From: Rhea pennata
Lineage: Eukaryota; Chordata; Aves; Rheiformes; Rheidae
Reading direction: 5' to 3'
Assembly (NCBI RefSeq): GCF_028389875.1
Contig: NC_084674.1
Span: 10,821,501-10,885,500, forward strand
DNA: 64,000 nt
Notes under the pieces: generated by a model
The model's input: the letters and a program-made list of their open reading frames with translations, nothing else
What the model was told of the DNA's origin: nothing
The model's database searches: none
Position numbers and translations under genes: made by a program
Shown: piece after piece, positions 34,653 through 60,486 of the stretch
How positions within the stretch are numbered: the stretch's first letter is position 1
Layout: every line of letters begins with the position of its first letter

Positions 34653-34814
34653 AGGCCGGGGCAGGGCCGTCCCGCCGGCTGCCCCGCGGCGAGCGGGAGC
34701 CTCGCGCCCCGCGCCGGGTGCCGGCGTGCCCCGCGGCGAGCCGGCGGGCAGCGGGAGGCGGCGCTGGCATTATTGCTATGGCGGGCGGGAGCGGCGCGAC
34801 CCCCCCGGCGGCGC

Positions 34815-37800
34815 TCAGATCACAGTCTCGAAGAGCGTCGCCTTCTCCTTGGGCGGCTCCGGCGCCAGGAGCTTCGCTTCGGCCTCGGGCGTCAGGTACT
34901 CCAGGTGGTGGTGGCCCCAGATCGGCGTGGTCAGGAGCTGCCAGCGCTGCGGCGTTGGGGAGAGGGCGTCAGCGCCCGCCGGCCACCCCCGGGCGCGGGG
35001 ACGGGCGCGGGGACGGGGACGGGGAGGGCGGGCGCCGCGGCCCGGCTCACCTCGCGCAGGGAGCCTTTGCAGCGCAGGAGCTTGTAGAGGACGGTGCAGG
35101 GGATGCAGAGCATGGAGGAGAGCGCCAGCACCCAGCCGATGGCGTCGCCCCACCACGGATACACGTACGTCTTGTTGTACGTCAGCGGCTTGTAGTTCAC
35201 CACGTGGAACACGAAGATGCCCTGCGCCGGCAGCGGCGGTGAGCGCCCGTCGCCTCGCCGCGCCGCCACGCACGTGGCCTCCCCTAGACCCTGACACATG
35301 CAGCTCCCCACGCTCCCAACGTGCATGTGGCTCTCCTAGATCCCAACATGTGGCTCCTCGGGCCCCAAACACACGTGTGGCTCCCCCAGACCCAAACCAT
35401 ATGGCTCCCCAGGGCCCCAACGTGCAAGTGGCTACCCGTGGTCCTAGCATGTGTCTCCCCCCGTGAACCTGACATGCACATGACTCCTACAGGGTCCTGA
35501 TACTCTGGAGTCCCAACACGGGCTCCTGCAGACCCTAAAACCCCACGCCCCAAGGGTGACTCCCCCAGGCCTGGTCGCCCCCCCAGGCCCCTAACACATG
35601 TCCAACATGCGGCTCCCCTGGGCCCCAACACGTGCATGGCTCCTGCAGGGTCCCAACACACATGTGGATCCCCTGGACCTCTGACGTGGGCAGCTCCTTG
35701 GGCCCCAAACACACATGTGGCTCCCCTAGACCTCAACATGTGTGGCTCTTCAGAGTCCCAACACGCATGTGGCTTCCCATGGCCTCAACATGCACACGGC
35801 TCTCCACAGCCCAGACGTGCACGTGATTCCCTAGGGTCCCCACACGTTAGTCCCTGGGGTACCACCATGCACATGACCCTCATGGTGCCGAAACATGTGT
35901 CTGGTGCCCTCACTAGTGTCCTGATACACATATGGCTCTCCAGGGTCCCCGCAGACCTCGACACACACACGGCTTCTCCAGGATCTCACAACACGTCCCC
36001 CCCTAGTCCCGACACACGGCTCCCTGCAGCCCTGACAGCGCGTGGCTCCCCGTGGCGCCCCATGCCGTGGCCTGTCATGCCCCAAGTGGCCGCCTGGGGG
36101 AGCCCGCTGCCCACGGAGCCACGGCGGCGGCCGGCGTGCACACGCGCGCGCACACGCGTGTCGGCGCGGGAGGGGCCCTGCTCACCACGCAGACCAGCGG
36201 CGTCACCACGGCCCAGCACCACTTCATGAAGGGCAGGGGCCGGTAGCCGATCATGCGGGCCACGTCGTCCATGAAGCGGTCAGCGCCTGCAGGCAGAGGG
36301 CCATCAGCAGGGTCCTGCGGGGTGCCCGTGTCTCCTCCCCACCCCCGGCGGCGGTGGCCTCACCGTAGACCCAGGCGATGACGACGCACTCCCAGAAGGC
36401 CTGCCACAGCAGCGTGATCCCGCTGGCCGAGTAGTTGTCGAAGAGCTGGAACACGTACATGCCACCCTGCGGGATGGCACCACACGTCGGTGGGGCTGCT
36501 GCTGCGCCCCACGCGGCGTGGGCGACCCATGGGACATGGGCGACCCGCGCGGCACGGGCGACCCGTGGCCGCCCCACGGCAGCCACATCACGGCAGCCCT
36601 GGGGAGCTGCCACCCCTGGCGGGGGACGCGAGAGGGGACAGCTCGGGGCCGGTCGGGCCGCGTCCCCGGCGCGTCCCTCACCTGCGTCACCATGGAGAGG
36701 TCGATGAGGCAGCACACGAGGCAGCAGAGCGCGGCGGTGAGCTCCCGGCGCAGCGAGCCGGCCCCCGGCTGGGGGAAGAGGTCCAGGATGCCCGTGATGA
36801 AGCCCTCCACGCCGACAAACTGCAACAGAGAGCGGGGCTCGGCGGGGGTCCGTGCCGCCCCGGCCCCAGCCCCCTCCCCAGTGCCCTACCTGGCTGTCAA
36901 GTCCCAGCACGAGGAGCATGAAGAAGAAGAGCGTGGCCCAGAGCGGGGACAAGGGCATCAGCGTCACGGCTTTGGGGTAGGCAATGAAGGCCAGCCCCGG
37001 GCCTGCGGGGAGAGCGGGCTCAGCGGCGCCGGCGGGGGCACCCGTGGGGCCCGGCGCCTCACCGGCCGGCACTCACCAGACTCGGCCACCTTGGAGATAT
37101 CCACGCCTTGCTCCGAGGCCATGAAGCCCAGCACGGAGAAGACGACAAAGCCGGCAAAGAAGCTGGTGGAGCTGTTGATCACGGCCAGGATGTAAGCATC
37201 CCTGCGGGCAGAAGCGAGTCAGCGGGGCGCCGGGAATACCGGGACCACCGGGGCGGAGGCTGGCACGGGGCAGCGGGGCCCAACCTGTAGCAGTTGTTGT
37301 GGAAGCGGTTGTAGCTGCCCAGCGCGGTCAGGGCGCCCAGCCCGATGGCGTAGGAGAAGAAGATCTGGGTGCCAGCGTCGATCCAGACCTGGGGCGCAAG
37401 GGAGGGTGTGGGAGAGGGTGCTGGGGCCGGCGCGGGAGGCACGGCGCCCACGTCCCCTCCTGCCCTCACCTGCGCCTCGGCCAGCTTGGACCAGTCGGGT
37501 TTCAGGTAGTAGACGATGCCGCCCAGCGCCCCGGGCAGCGTCACGCCGTGGACCAGCAGCAGGATGAGGACCACGTAAGGGAAGAGCGCCGTGAAGTAGA
37601 CGATCTGCGGAGGGGCGGGCGCCGCTGAGACCCCCTGGGGCCGAGGCGCTGACGTCCCAGCGGGGCCACAGCTCGCGGATGGCCAGGACTGCTGGTGGCG
37701 CCTCCTCGGCAGACGTGGGGCCAGAGGTCCCGCACCCGCCGCGGTGGCTGGGAGCCCCGTGGGGTGCTCTCGCGCTGGCAGCCCCGACGTGCCCCATTCA

Positions 37801-40800
37801 TTCCCAGACGCACTACTGATGCTGGGCACGCCGCAGGCAAGGAGAGACGCGTCTCGCCTGCGTTACCTTCCCGGTGGACTTGACGCCCTTCCAGATGCAG
37901 AAGTAGACGACGACCCAGGTGGTGACCAAGCAGAGGATCATCTGCCAGTTCATCTCTCCCGGCTCGCTGAGGTCCCCTGAGAGCCGCAGCACTTTGTTCC
38001 TGGCGGTGGGCAGAGCGGGGCGGTGCTTAGCGCCGGGCAGCCCCACGGCTCCCCGCGCGGCCTCCGTGCAGCCCCACACTCACTCCCAGAACTCAATGAC
38101 GGGCGAGCGCTTGCTGGCCAGGTCGGCGCAGCTGACGTTGAAGGCGCTGGCGTTGGCGCTGGCGTTGTGGCACAGCTCCAGGTGGAAGAGCTCGGCGCAC
38201 TGCTCCGTGTTCCACGCGTGGCCGCACGTGGCCCAGGGCAGCGTGTCCGTCAGCGAGTGCACCAGGTAGAAGAGCCCCCACACCAAGATCATGACGTAGT
38301 AGGAGTTGCAGAAGAAGACAATCACCATGGAGGCCAAGCCCAGACCTGGGGCACGGGGAGAGCAGAGCTTGCAGCGGGGCCCAGCCTGCCCACAGCGAGC
38401 CGGCAGCCTGCAGCGGGATGCGGGGAGCCGCCGGCGACAGGCAGGACACGGGGAGCCGGCAACCTGCGGCAGGATGTGGGGAAGTGGTGGGAAGGAGGTG
38501 GGACCCATGATGGGGCCGGGGCGGCACGTGGGAAAGGACGACACGGGGGTCCCCGCAGGCGCTGGGATGGGCACCGGTAGGACGCAGGGAGCAGGTGGGG
38601 ATGAGGCAGGGCGCGGGGAGCCGGCAGAGCACCGAGTGGGCACAGGCAGGGCGGGCTGCCGGCGGCCGGGGCAGGGCGCGCAGGCGAGGCGCCGGCGGGG
38701 AGCTGCCGGGCAGGGGCGGAGGCAGGAGCCGGCGGGGCGTGGGCAGGGTGCTGGGAGCCAGCAGGATGCGAGCAAGGTGCAGGGAGCCGGGAGGGCGTGG
38801 GCAGAGCGCTCCAGCCCTGGGCAGAGTGCAGGCGGCCATGGGCAGGGAGCTGCCAGCATCGTGCCGGGAGCCCCAGGCAGGGTGCAGGGTGCCGGCAGCC
38901 GCAGGCAGGGAGCCAGCAGCAGTGGACAGGGCGCTGCCAGCCCCGGACCGGGTGCAGGGTGCTGCCTGCACTGGACACGGTACAAGGAGCCCCGAGCAGG
39001 GCACAAGGTGCTGCCAGCCCCAGGCAGGGTGCACGGCACTGCCAGCCCCAGGCTGGGTTCAGGGAGCCCCACACAAGGTGCATGCTGCTGCTGGACTCAG
39101 GCAGGGAGCCCCAGGCAGGGTGCTTGGTGCTGCCAGCCCCGGGCAGGGTGCAGGGAGCCCCAGGCAGGGTGCTCGGCGCTGCCAACCCCGGGCAGGGAGC
39201 CCCAAGCAGGGTGCTCGGCGCTGCCGGCCCCGGGCTGGGTGCAGGGAGCCCCGGGCAGGGTGCTCGGCGCTGCCGGCCCCGGGCTGGGTGCAGGGAGCCC
39301 CGGGCAGGGTGCTCGGCGCTGCCGGCCCCGGGCTGGGTGCAGAGAGCCCCGGGCAGGGTGCTCGGCGCTGCCGGCCCCGGGCTGGGTGCAGGGAAGCCCG
39401 GGCTGGGTGCAGGGAGCCCCGGGCTGGGTGCTCGGCGCTGCCGGCCCCGGGCTGGGTGCAGGGAGCCCCGGGCAGGGTGCTCGGCGCTGCCGGCCCCGGG
39501 CTGGGAGCCCGTGGCCGTGGGCAGGGCGCAGGGAGCCCCGGGCTGGGCGCAGGGCGCTGCGGGCCGGCGGCGCGGCGCGGGGGCCGTGGGAGCGGCGCTG
39601 CCGGCGTTACCCTTGAAGAGGGGGGCGATGTTCCAGGCGGCGATGCCGCCCTGCTTCATGAACTGCCCCAGGGCCACCTCGAGGAAGAAGACGGGGATGC
39701 CGCCCACGAAGACGATGAGCAGGTAGGGGATGAGGAAGACGCCTGCGGGGAGCGGGACGGGCTGAGCGGCGGCGGCGGCGGCTCCGGCCGGGCCCCCCCG
39801 CGCCGCGCCGCCCCGCCGGCGGCAGCGAATGGCGAAGGCGCCTCCGCGCACTCCCCCTCGCCGCCGCCGATGTAGGTCACGGCGGGCAGGTGGCGGGGGG
39901 CGCGCGGCGGCGGCCCCGGACCCCGCCGGGCCCCTCGCCGCGCCGGACCTGGAGGGCTGCCGTGGGGCAGGATGGAGGGTGCCCCTGCGCGCCGTGGGGC
40001 TGCCCTCCGTGCCGTAGGGCACGCCGTGGGCTGCCCCCGTGTGCCGTGGGGCAGCCCCTCGTGCCACAGGGCACGCCGTGGGGCGCCCCCGCATGCTGTG
40101 GGGTGCCCTCCCGTGCCGTGGGGCGCCCCCGCGTGCCGTGGGCAGCCCCCCCGTGCCGTGGGGCACACCGTGGGCAGCCCCCCGCGTGCCGTGAGCAGCC
40201 CCCTCGTGCCGTGGGTCACACCATGGGGCGCCCCCGCGTGCCGTGGGCAGCCCCCCCGTGCCGTGGGGCACACCGTTGGCAGCCCCCCGCGTGCCGTGGG
40301 CAGCCCCCCGTGCCGTGGGGCACACCGTGGGCAGCCCCCGCGTGCCGTGGGCAGCCCCCTCGTGCCGTGGGTCACACCATGGGGCGCCCCCGCGTGCCGT
40401 GGGCAGCCCCCCCGTGCCGTGGGGCACACCGTGGGGCGCCCCCGTGTGCTGGGGGCAGCCCCCCCGTGCCGTGGGGCACACCGTGGGCACCCCCCCCATG
40501 CCGTGGGGCACACCGTGGGCTGCCCCCCCGTGCCGGGGGCTGCCCGCCCCGTGCCGGCTGCGGGCTGCCCCCGCGTGCCGTGGGCGCCCCCGGGCGCGCC
40601 GTGGGGCGGGCGGCGCGGGCCCCCGGGGCTCACCTCCGCCGTTCTTGTAGCACAGGTAGGGGAAGCGCCAGACGTTGCCCAGCCCCACGGCGAAGCCCAC
40701 GCACGACATGATGAAGTCCATCTGCCGGGTCCAGGTCTCCCGCTCGGGGGCGGGCGCCTTGGGGGCGCCGGGGGCCCCCACGAGCGGCGCCGTCACGGCC

Positions 40801-41286
40801 CGCTCCTCGCCCGCCGCGGGGGGCTCGGCGCCCTCCGCCTCCCCGCGGCCGCGGCCCTCTGCCGAGACAGGCGCCCCGCGCCGCCGTCACCCACGCGCGC
40901 GGGGGCCGCGGCCGCCCGCCGCGCCCCCCGCGCCGCTGCCCCGTGGGATGTGGGGGGTGGGTTGTCGCGCGTGGGGGGCTCGTGACGTCAGAAGGTAGGT
41001 TTGGGGGCGTGACGTCACAATGCAGAGCGGTGACTCACCCCGCGGCGCGGCGCCCACGTGCCGCCGCCGCCGCCGCCGGCGGGAGGGGGGGTATCGCGCG
41101 CGCGCCGCGGTCGCGCGCGGCCGTGGGCGCCCCCGGCGCGGACCCCGCGCCTCCCCGGGAGCCGCGGCCGGGGCGGCCCCGGCGCCCCCCCCCGCCGCGC
41201 TTACCGGAGCCCGCCTGGGCGGGGGCGTCGCGGCGCGGGGCGGCGGGCGGCTGCTCGGCGGCCGTGTCGGCGGGGACGGGGGGCAT
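34815..41286 (-). CDS. SLC6A8: SLC6A8-like sodium/chloride-dependent creatine transporter
   Basis: Plasma-membrane symporter of the SLC6 (LeuT-fold) family that imports creatine with Na+ and Cl-. There are 14 minus-strand exons: 41205-41286 (ATG 41286), 40634-40858, 39611-39742, 38084-38345, 37867-37999, 37470-37604, 37285-37388, 37077-37201, 36890-37002, 36682-36819, 36364-36466, 36186-36286, 35051-35221 and 34815-34946. The total is 1956 bp, 651 residues (human SLC6A8 has 635). TM1 carries [20 protein letters not shown] and TM6-8 carry [20 protein letters not shown]. The large extracellular loop has a Cys187-Cys196 pair and sequons at Asn207, 211 and 216. The TM3 FFCN Cys (~159) corresponds to the MTS-reactive Cys144 of human SLC6A8. 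The overall pattern [16 protein letters not shown] plus VCV-GIFVF fits SLC6A8 better than the taurine or GABA/betaine members. The C-terminus ETVI resembles a class I PDZ ligand. The start was chosen because the upstream small exon joins in frame; no ATG lies at the head of exon 2. Confidence 0.92.
35275..36060. repeat. Degenerate ~35-bp minisatellite in SLC6A8-like intron 12
   Basis: About twenty imperfect units built around CCCAACACACATGTGGCTCC. The block fills most of the intron between exons 36186-36286 and 35051-35221. Copies differ by many substitutions, so the array is old. Confidence 0.75.
38750..39560. repeat. 49-bp minisatellite in SLC6A8-like intron 3
   Basis: The right part (about 39170-39540) holds near-identical 49-bp units; GCCGGCCCCGGGCTGGG starts recur at 39223, 39272, 39321, 39370, 39440 and 39489, with one 21-bp insertion. 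To the left (38750-39170) the same theme of CAGGGAGCCCC / CAGGGTGC words is diverged. It lies wholly inside the intron between exons 39611-39742 and 38084-38345. Confidence 0.85.
39990..40600. repeat. Minisatellite in SLC6A8-like intron 2
   Basis: Repeats of GTGCCGTGGGGCACACCGTG and GTGCCGTGGGCAGCCCCC words in higher-order units of about 50-60 bp, roughly a dozen copies. The array fills the intron between exons 40634-40858 and 39611-39742. Confidence 0.85.
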
Positions 41287-41560
41287 GGCGCGGCGGGCCG
41301 GGGCCGGGCCGGCGGCGGCCGGGGCGGGGGCGGCTCCGGGCCCGCGCTCAGAAGCAATCCACGAAGCACTTGAAGGTGAGTCGGAAGAACCTCATTGAGG
41401 GCGGCGGGCCGGGCCGGGCCGGGCCGGGGGGCGGCTCAGAGCCGGGCTGCGGGGCCGGCGCCGCGCGGCCGCTCCGGGGCTCTCTGCGCCGCGGCACCGG
41501 GCGGCGGCGGAGGCAGAGCCGGGCCGCGCCGCCCCCCGCGCTCTATTGGCCGCGCCGCCC
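41205..41560 (-). promoter_or_regulatory. SLC6A8: CpG-island promoter and leader of the SLC6A8-like gene
   Basis: CpG-rich sequence around the first exon. An inverted CCAAT box (ATTGG on the plus strand) at 41545-41549 suggests a start of transcription about 60-90 bases below it, near 41.46-41.48 kb. The predicted leader then runs to the ATG at 41286 and includes the small upstream ORF at 41348-41395. Confidence 0.6.
41348..41395 (-). CDS. 15-codon upstream ORF in SLC6A8-like leader
   Basis: An ATG at 41395 opens a frame MRFFRLTFKCFVDCF ending in TGA, 61 bases before the main ATG. Its base composition (about half GC) contrasts sharply with the almost pure GC/CpG leader on both sides. That contrast suggests that the peptide or its codons are constrained. 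The start context is weak (T at -3, A at +4), which would allow leaky scanning. Whether it is translated is inference. Confidence 0.5.
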   Translation of the reverse strand: MRFFRLTFKCFVDCF

Positions 41561-41567
41561 GCCCGCG

Positions 41568-41586
41568 GCTTGCCGGGACTTGCAGT
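41568..41586 (-). promoter_or_regulatory. ZNF143/THAP11-like site (SBS type)
   Basis: On the minus strand this reads ACTGCAAGTCCCGGCAAGC, close to the long ACTACAATTCCCAGAATGC element bound by ZNF143/THAP11 in vertebrate promoters. It lies just upstream of the CCAAT box of the SLC6A8-like promoter. Confidence 0.5.
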
Positions 41587-41599
41587 CCCGCCGCCCCGG

Positions 41600-42045
41600 C
41601 CCCGGCCCCGGGCCGCCGGCGGAGAGGGCGCCCCGGCCGCGGGGGCCCTGGGGCTGCCGGGCAGCGGGGCACCTGGAGCTGCAGAGGGCGCACCGGAGCT
41701 CGGGGCGGGAGCGCAAGGCAGCGAGGTGCCCACCAGGCACCAAGGGACACGGGGAGTGCTAGGGGACACCCAGGGTGCAGCAGGGGACACCGGGGGGCAC
41801 TAGGGTCACCCCACCCCCGGGCGCCCAGGAGGGTAAGCAGGTATCACCAGGCACACGGGCCAGGGATGCTGAGCAGTGGGGTGCACCAGGGGACACAGGG
41901 GGACACCAGGCGCTGTGGCACCCCGGGTGGCAGAGCACCCCATGGCGGGGGGGGGGGGTTGCACTGGGCTCTGTGGCACACGGCGCCGCATCAGCCGCGG
42001 ATTCCCAGTGCGGCTGCCCAGCACACAGCAGAAACGAGTGGAGTT
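41600..42045. other. Intergenic spacer, SLC6A8-like promoter to USP19 3' end
   Basis: A short GC-rich stretch with CAGGGGACACC-like imperfect repeats at about 41700-41910. No gene is supported here. Confidence 0.55.
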
Positions 42046-42052
42046 CAGCAAG

Positions 42053-42058
42053 TTTAAT
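42053..42058 (-). terminator. USP19: USP19 distal poly(A) signal (ATTAAA)
   Basis: An ATTAAA on the minus strand about 105 bases after the stop of the alternative terminal exon at 42161-42301. It ends the transcript for the cytosolic isoform. Confidence 0.75.
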
Positions 42059-42160
42059 GAGAGCAGGACAAACCCCAACCCCTGCCCACCCCAGCCCTCC
42101 TCCCCGGTGCCCGGCCCGGCCCGGCCCACACCCCCCCGGGACAAGGCTCCCCGCGATGCC

Positions 42161-42301
42161 CTAGTCGACTTCTTCCATGCTGCTGTAGGACGGGGCCGGG
42201 CGCTCGGCGGGGCTGGCGAAGCGCTCGGGGAGGCCTTCCGCGGCCAGCGCCGGGGCTCCTTCGGGGGCCAGGCCGGATCCGAACGGCACCGGCGTGAGTC
42301 C
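42161..42301 (-). CDS. USP19: USP19 alternative last exon, EEVD-ending cytosolic isoform
   Basis: A minus-strand exon of exactly 47 codons including TAG at 42161-42163, preceded by a CTTGCAG 3' splice site. It is in phase 0, so it joins directly to the exon ending at 46949 (SAEAAASQ). The encoded tail starts GLTPVPFGSG and ends RPAPSYSSMEEVD. Human USP19 has a soluble isoform with a closely similar EEVD-ending tail in place of the membrane anchor. EEVD is the TPR-binding end of Hsp70/Hsp90, consistent with the known chaperone links of USP19. With this exon the protein would be 1403 residues. Confidence 0.88.
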   Translation of the reverse strand, partial: GLTPVPFGSGLAPEGAPALAAEGLPERFASPAERPAPSYSSMEEVD

Positions 42302-43655
42302 CTGCAAGCAGAAGGTGGGCGTAAGAGGGGGGGGTCACGGAGCAGAACAGCACCACACGCCAGCCCCCCAGCCCAGCACCGGGGCAGGGAGGCAGGAACC
42401 GCTCCCGGGGCCCGGGCCAGCCCCGGCCCGCCTGCGGGAGGGGGAGCCCAGCCGCGGCACGCTCAGCCTGGCCCCGCCACTTCTCCCCGGCCCGGCCCTC
42501 GTGCACGGGGGCTGGCAAGGCTGGGGCCAGCCGGAGCCGGAGCGGCGCTCCGCGCCCCAGCACGGGCACCCGGCCAGCCCACGCAGCGGTGCCGGCAAGC
42601 CCCAGCGCAGGCTGCCAGCCCGAGCTGGAGCCACGGGAGCACAGGAGAACCAGAGGGGATTTCCAGGGTAGAGAGCGAGCGCTTGGCTGCAGCCTCGCTG
42701 CCGGACACCCGGGCCAGGCAGGCAGGCGCACGCAGGTCTCCAGTGCCAGCCGGAGCAGAGGTCACCCCGGAGGCACTGGGCGCTGACTCAGCGCCACGAG
42801 ACCCGCGCCGTGGGCGAGCGGAGGAAGCCACCAGCCCTCGGCGCGGCAGACAATGAGGCGACTGTTCCAGGGCAGGCACCTCCCGGCCGCGGCGCTGCCC
42901 CGCGCCGCTCCCCGGGGCCGGCGGCGCTCGGTGGGGCCGGGGCTGAGGACGCGCAGGGCCTGAGGTGCGGCGAGCCCCAGGCCCTCCGCCGTCCAGCTGA
43001 CACCGCGGCCCCGCGCGGAGGGGCCCAAGCCCCGGCCGGAAACCCGGTGGACCCCCCTTCCCTGCCAAGCATCCTTCCTGAGTCAGCCAAGGGCACGGAG
43101 GGCAGGACAGCATCAGAGACCGAAAGGAAGTCACAGGGCTCTGAAGTCACCTCTCAAACCCAAACAAGCCCGAGCAGCCTCTGAGCTGCTGCGCTCAGCC
43201 AAGGGCAACACGTCTCAATGTCAGACAGCGCCGGAGCCGCAGACCTCGTCCCAGCTCCCGGGGGACAGACCGCTGCCGGCCCCGCCAGGCGGCGATGGCC
43301 CCGCGTGTGCCACCCCGGGGCTGCTGCCCCACGGCTGGGGAGCAGGAGCTCCCAGCCTGGGCCCCACGGCGCCCCATGGCGCCGGCAGGCAGAGCTCACG
43401 CCGGAGCCTGCCGGTGCGCAGGCTGCACCAGGCACTGCGCAGAGCTCAGGACACGCAGAGCAGGCAGGCGCTGGCTGCGGGACAGCGTGGGGCAGTCCCT
43501 GGGGCTGGTCCGGGCTGGAGGAGGCAGAAACGGACACCACAAGACTAGGAAGGACACCGGAGTCTGCTCGTGTGCTGGAGCAGCCTCCCGCGCAGTCCCT
43601 GTGCCTGTGCCAGCGTCCCAGCACACAGGACAGGGACGCTGTGTCTCTTCAGAAG
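42302..43655. other. USP19 intron / 3' flank, no separate gene seen
   Basis: GC-rich sequence between the two USP19 terminal exons, below the proximal poly(A) signal. Open frames on both strands are compositional only. Confidence 0.55.
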
Positions 43656-43662
43656 AGCTGGC

Positions 43663-43668
43663 TTTATT
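43663..43668 (-). terminator. USP19: USP19 proximal poly(A) signal (AATAAA)
   Basis: A canonical AATAAA on the minus strand about 1 kb downstream of the stop at 44699. It would end the membrane-anchored USP19 transcript with a 3' UTR of about 1.03 kb. Confidence 0.75.
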
Positions 43669-44698
43669 CACGGACCCTGCAGGGTGCGGAGAGCAACGGA
43701 GAGCTCTTCCCTCCGGCCTCCCGCACCTTAAGTCCTACCTGCTCTCCCCCCCGCCGCTCCTGGGACCAGACAGCTGCAGCCGGGCTCCCACGGAGAGAGG
43801 GGCCCCTCGAGAACAAAAAACTGCAACGTGCCTCCCCGGCTCCCCCTGGACACAGCCAGGCAGGGTCACGCAAGGACAGTCCACGCGTCCCTTGGGCAGC
43901 GGGGCCCACGGAGGTCCGTGCTTGCCGTGGGAGCCCCTGGCACTGCTTGTCAAGGTTCCCCAGCAGCTGCTCCTAAGTGCCCTGGGGGATGAGAAGCAGC
44001 ACACGCCACAGCTCCAGCCAAGCGGGGACCTGGGCTGGCCCCCACGCTGAGCCTGTCCCGCCTCGGCACAGGGGCACGGCGCCCGCAGCCCTCGGTGCCC
44101 CAGCAGCTCGCCCCAGGACGCTCAGTGGGAGGCCAAGCAGGAGAACGGGGTGCGCCCGACCTCGTGAGGATCACGCCGGCCCTGGCAGCCGCTGGCTGTG
44201 CCAGCCGTCGGGAGTGCGAGGCTCCTGCAACCACGCCACGGCGCAGGCAAATGCGAGAAGCGTCAGGGGCAGGAGCTGCGTCACGGCAGCCTGCTCGTTG
44301 CTGCAGCCTCTCGGCAGGTCTCCCCTCATTTCCCAGATGCCAGGTACAAACAGTCAATGTTCCTAATAGGGCTCCCAGGCTCCAGCCCTGCTGCAGCGGC
44401 GATGTCCCTTCCAAAGCAGCAGGTAGCCACGAGACAGGGTGAGCTGAGAGACTCCTGGGTTTGCGCTGAGCCTTGGCAATGCCGCGGGCTGGCCCCAAAG
44501 CCCTGCCAGCTGGCATGGGAGATGCTGGAGCAAGCAGAGTAGAGGTGATGGCCCCGTGCTTCCCTCGGCGAAGCCCGTTCATCCCAGCAGCGTGAGTCCT
44601 TCCCAGAGGTTTCTGTCCTTCCAGCGGACCTCTTCCTCATGCAGTGTCCTATGACAGTGAGGGCCCTGCTCCCACCGCGCCTGGCTGCGTGCCCGTGC

Positions 44699-60350
<15,652 letters not shown>

Positions 60351-60486
60351 TTTCAGCCGTTTGGATGACACAAACGGCCCACCAGGGTCGGTAATGGAGT
60401 CTGGGTCAGGGGTGCGACGTTTTCTTCCTGGCCCAGCTATCTTGGCGACTCTCTGGGGTCAAACTCTCTGGCAAGGAACTAGTAGC
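60351..60486 (-). other. USP19: USP19 5' UTR part of first coding exon
   Basis: A TTTAG 3' splice site follows a CT-rich stretch on the minus strand and sets the exon start near 60486. The 136-base leader is open in the USP19 frame for about 36 codons above the ATG without a second ATG. The chosen ATG (60350) has A at -3 and starts MSSSANAPGQRKVSRGLDD, parallel to the human start MSGGASATGPRRGPPGLED. Confidence 0.65.

Noticed and set aside
38322-40796. 824-codon minus-strand frame spanning SLC6A8-like introns 2 and 3
   Set aside because: The frame reads through minisatellites and splice sites. Only its two ends are real coding sequence (exon 2 and part of exon 4). It begins at a GTG, and the true ATG is in the small upstream exon at 41286.
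41341-41400. Plus-strand donor-like AAGGTGAGT after a short AT-richer segment
   Set aside because: The same bases are better explained as the minus-strand uORF of the SLC6A8-like leader; there is no plus-strand gene context.
42161-42301. First taken as the last exon of an unknown small gene between the transporter and USP19
   Set aside because: It is phase 0, follows a good 3' splice site, and its EEVD end matches the known soluble isoform of USP19, so it belongs to USP19.
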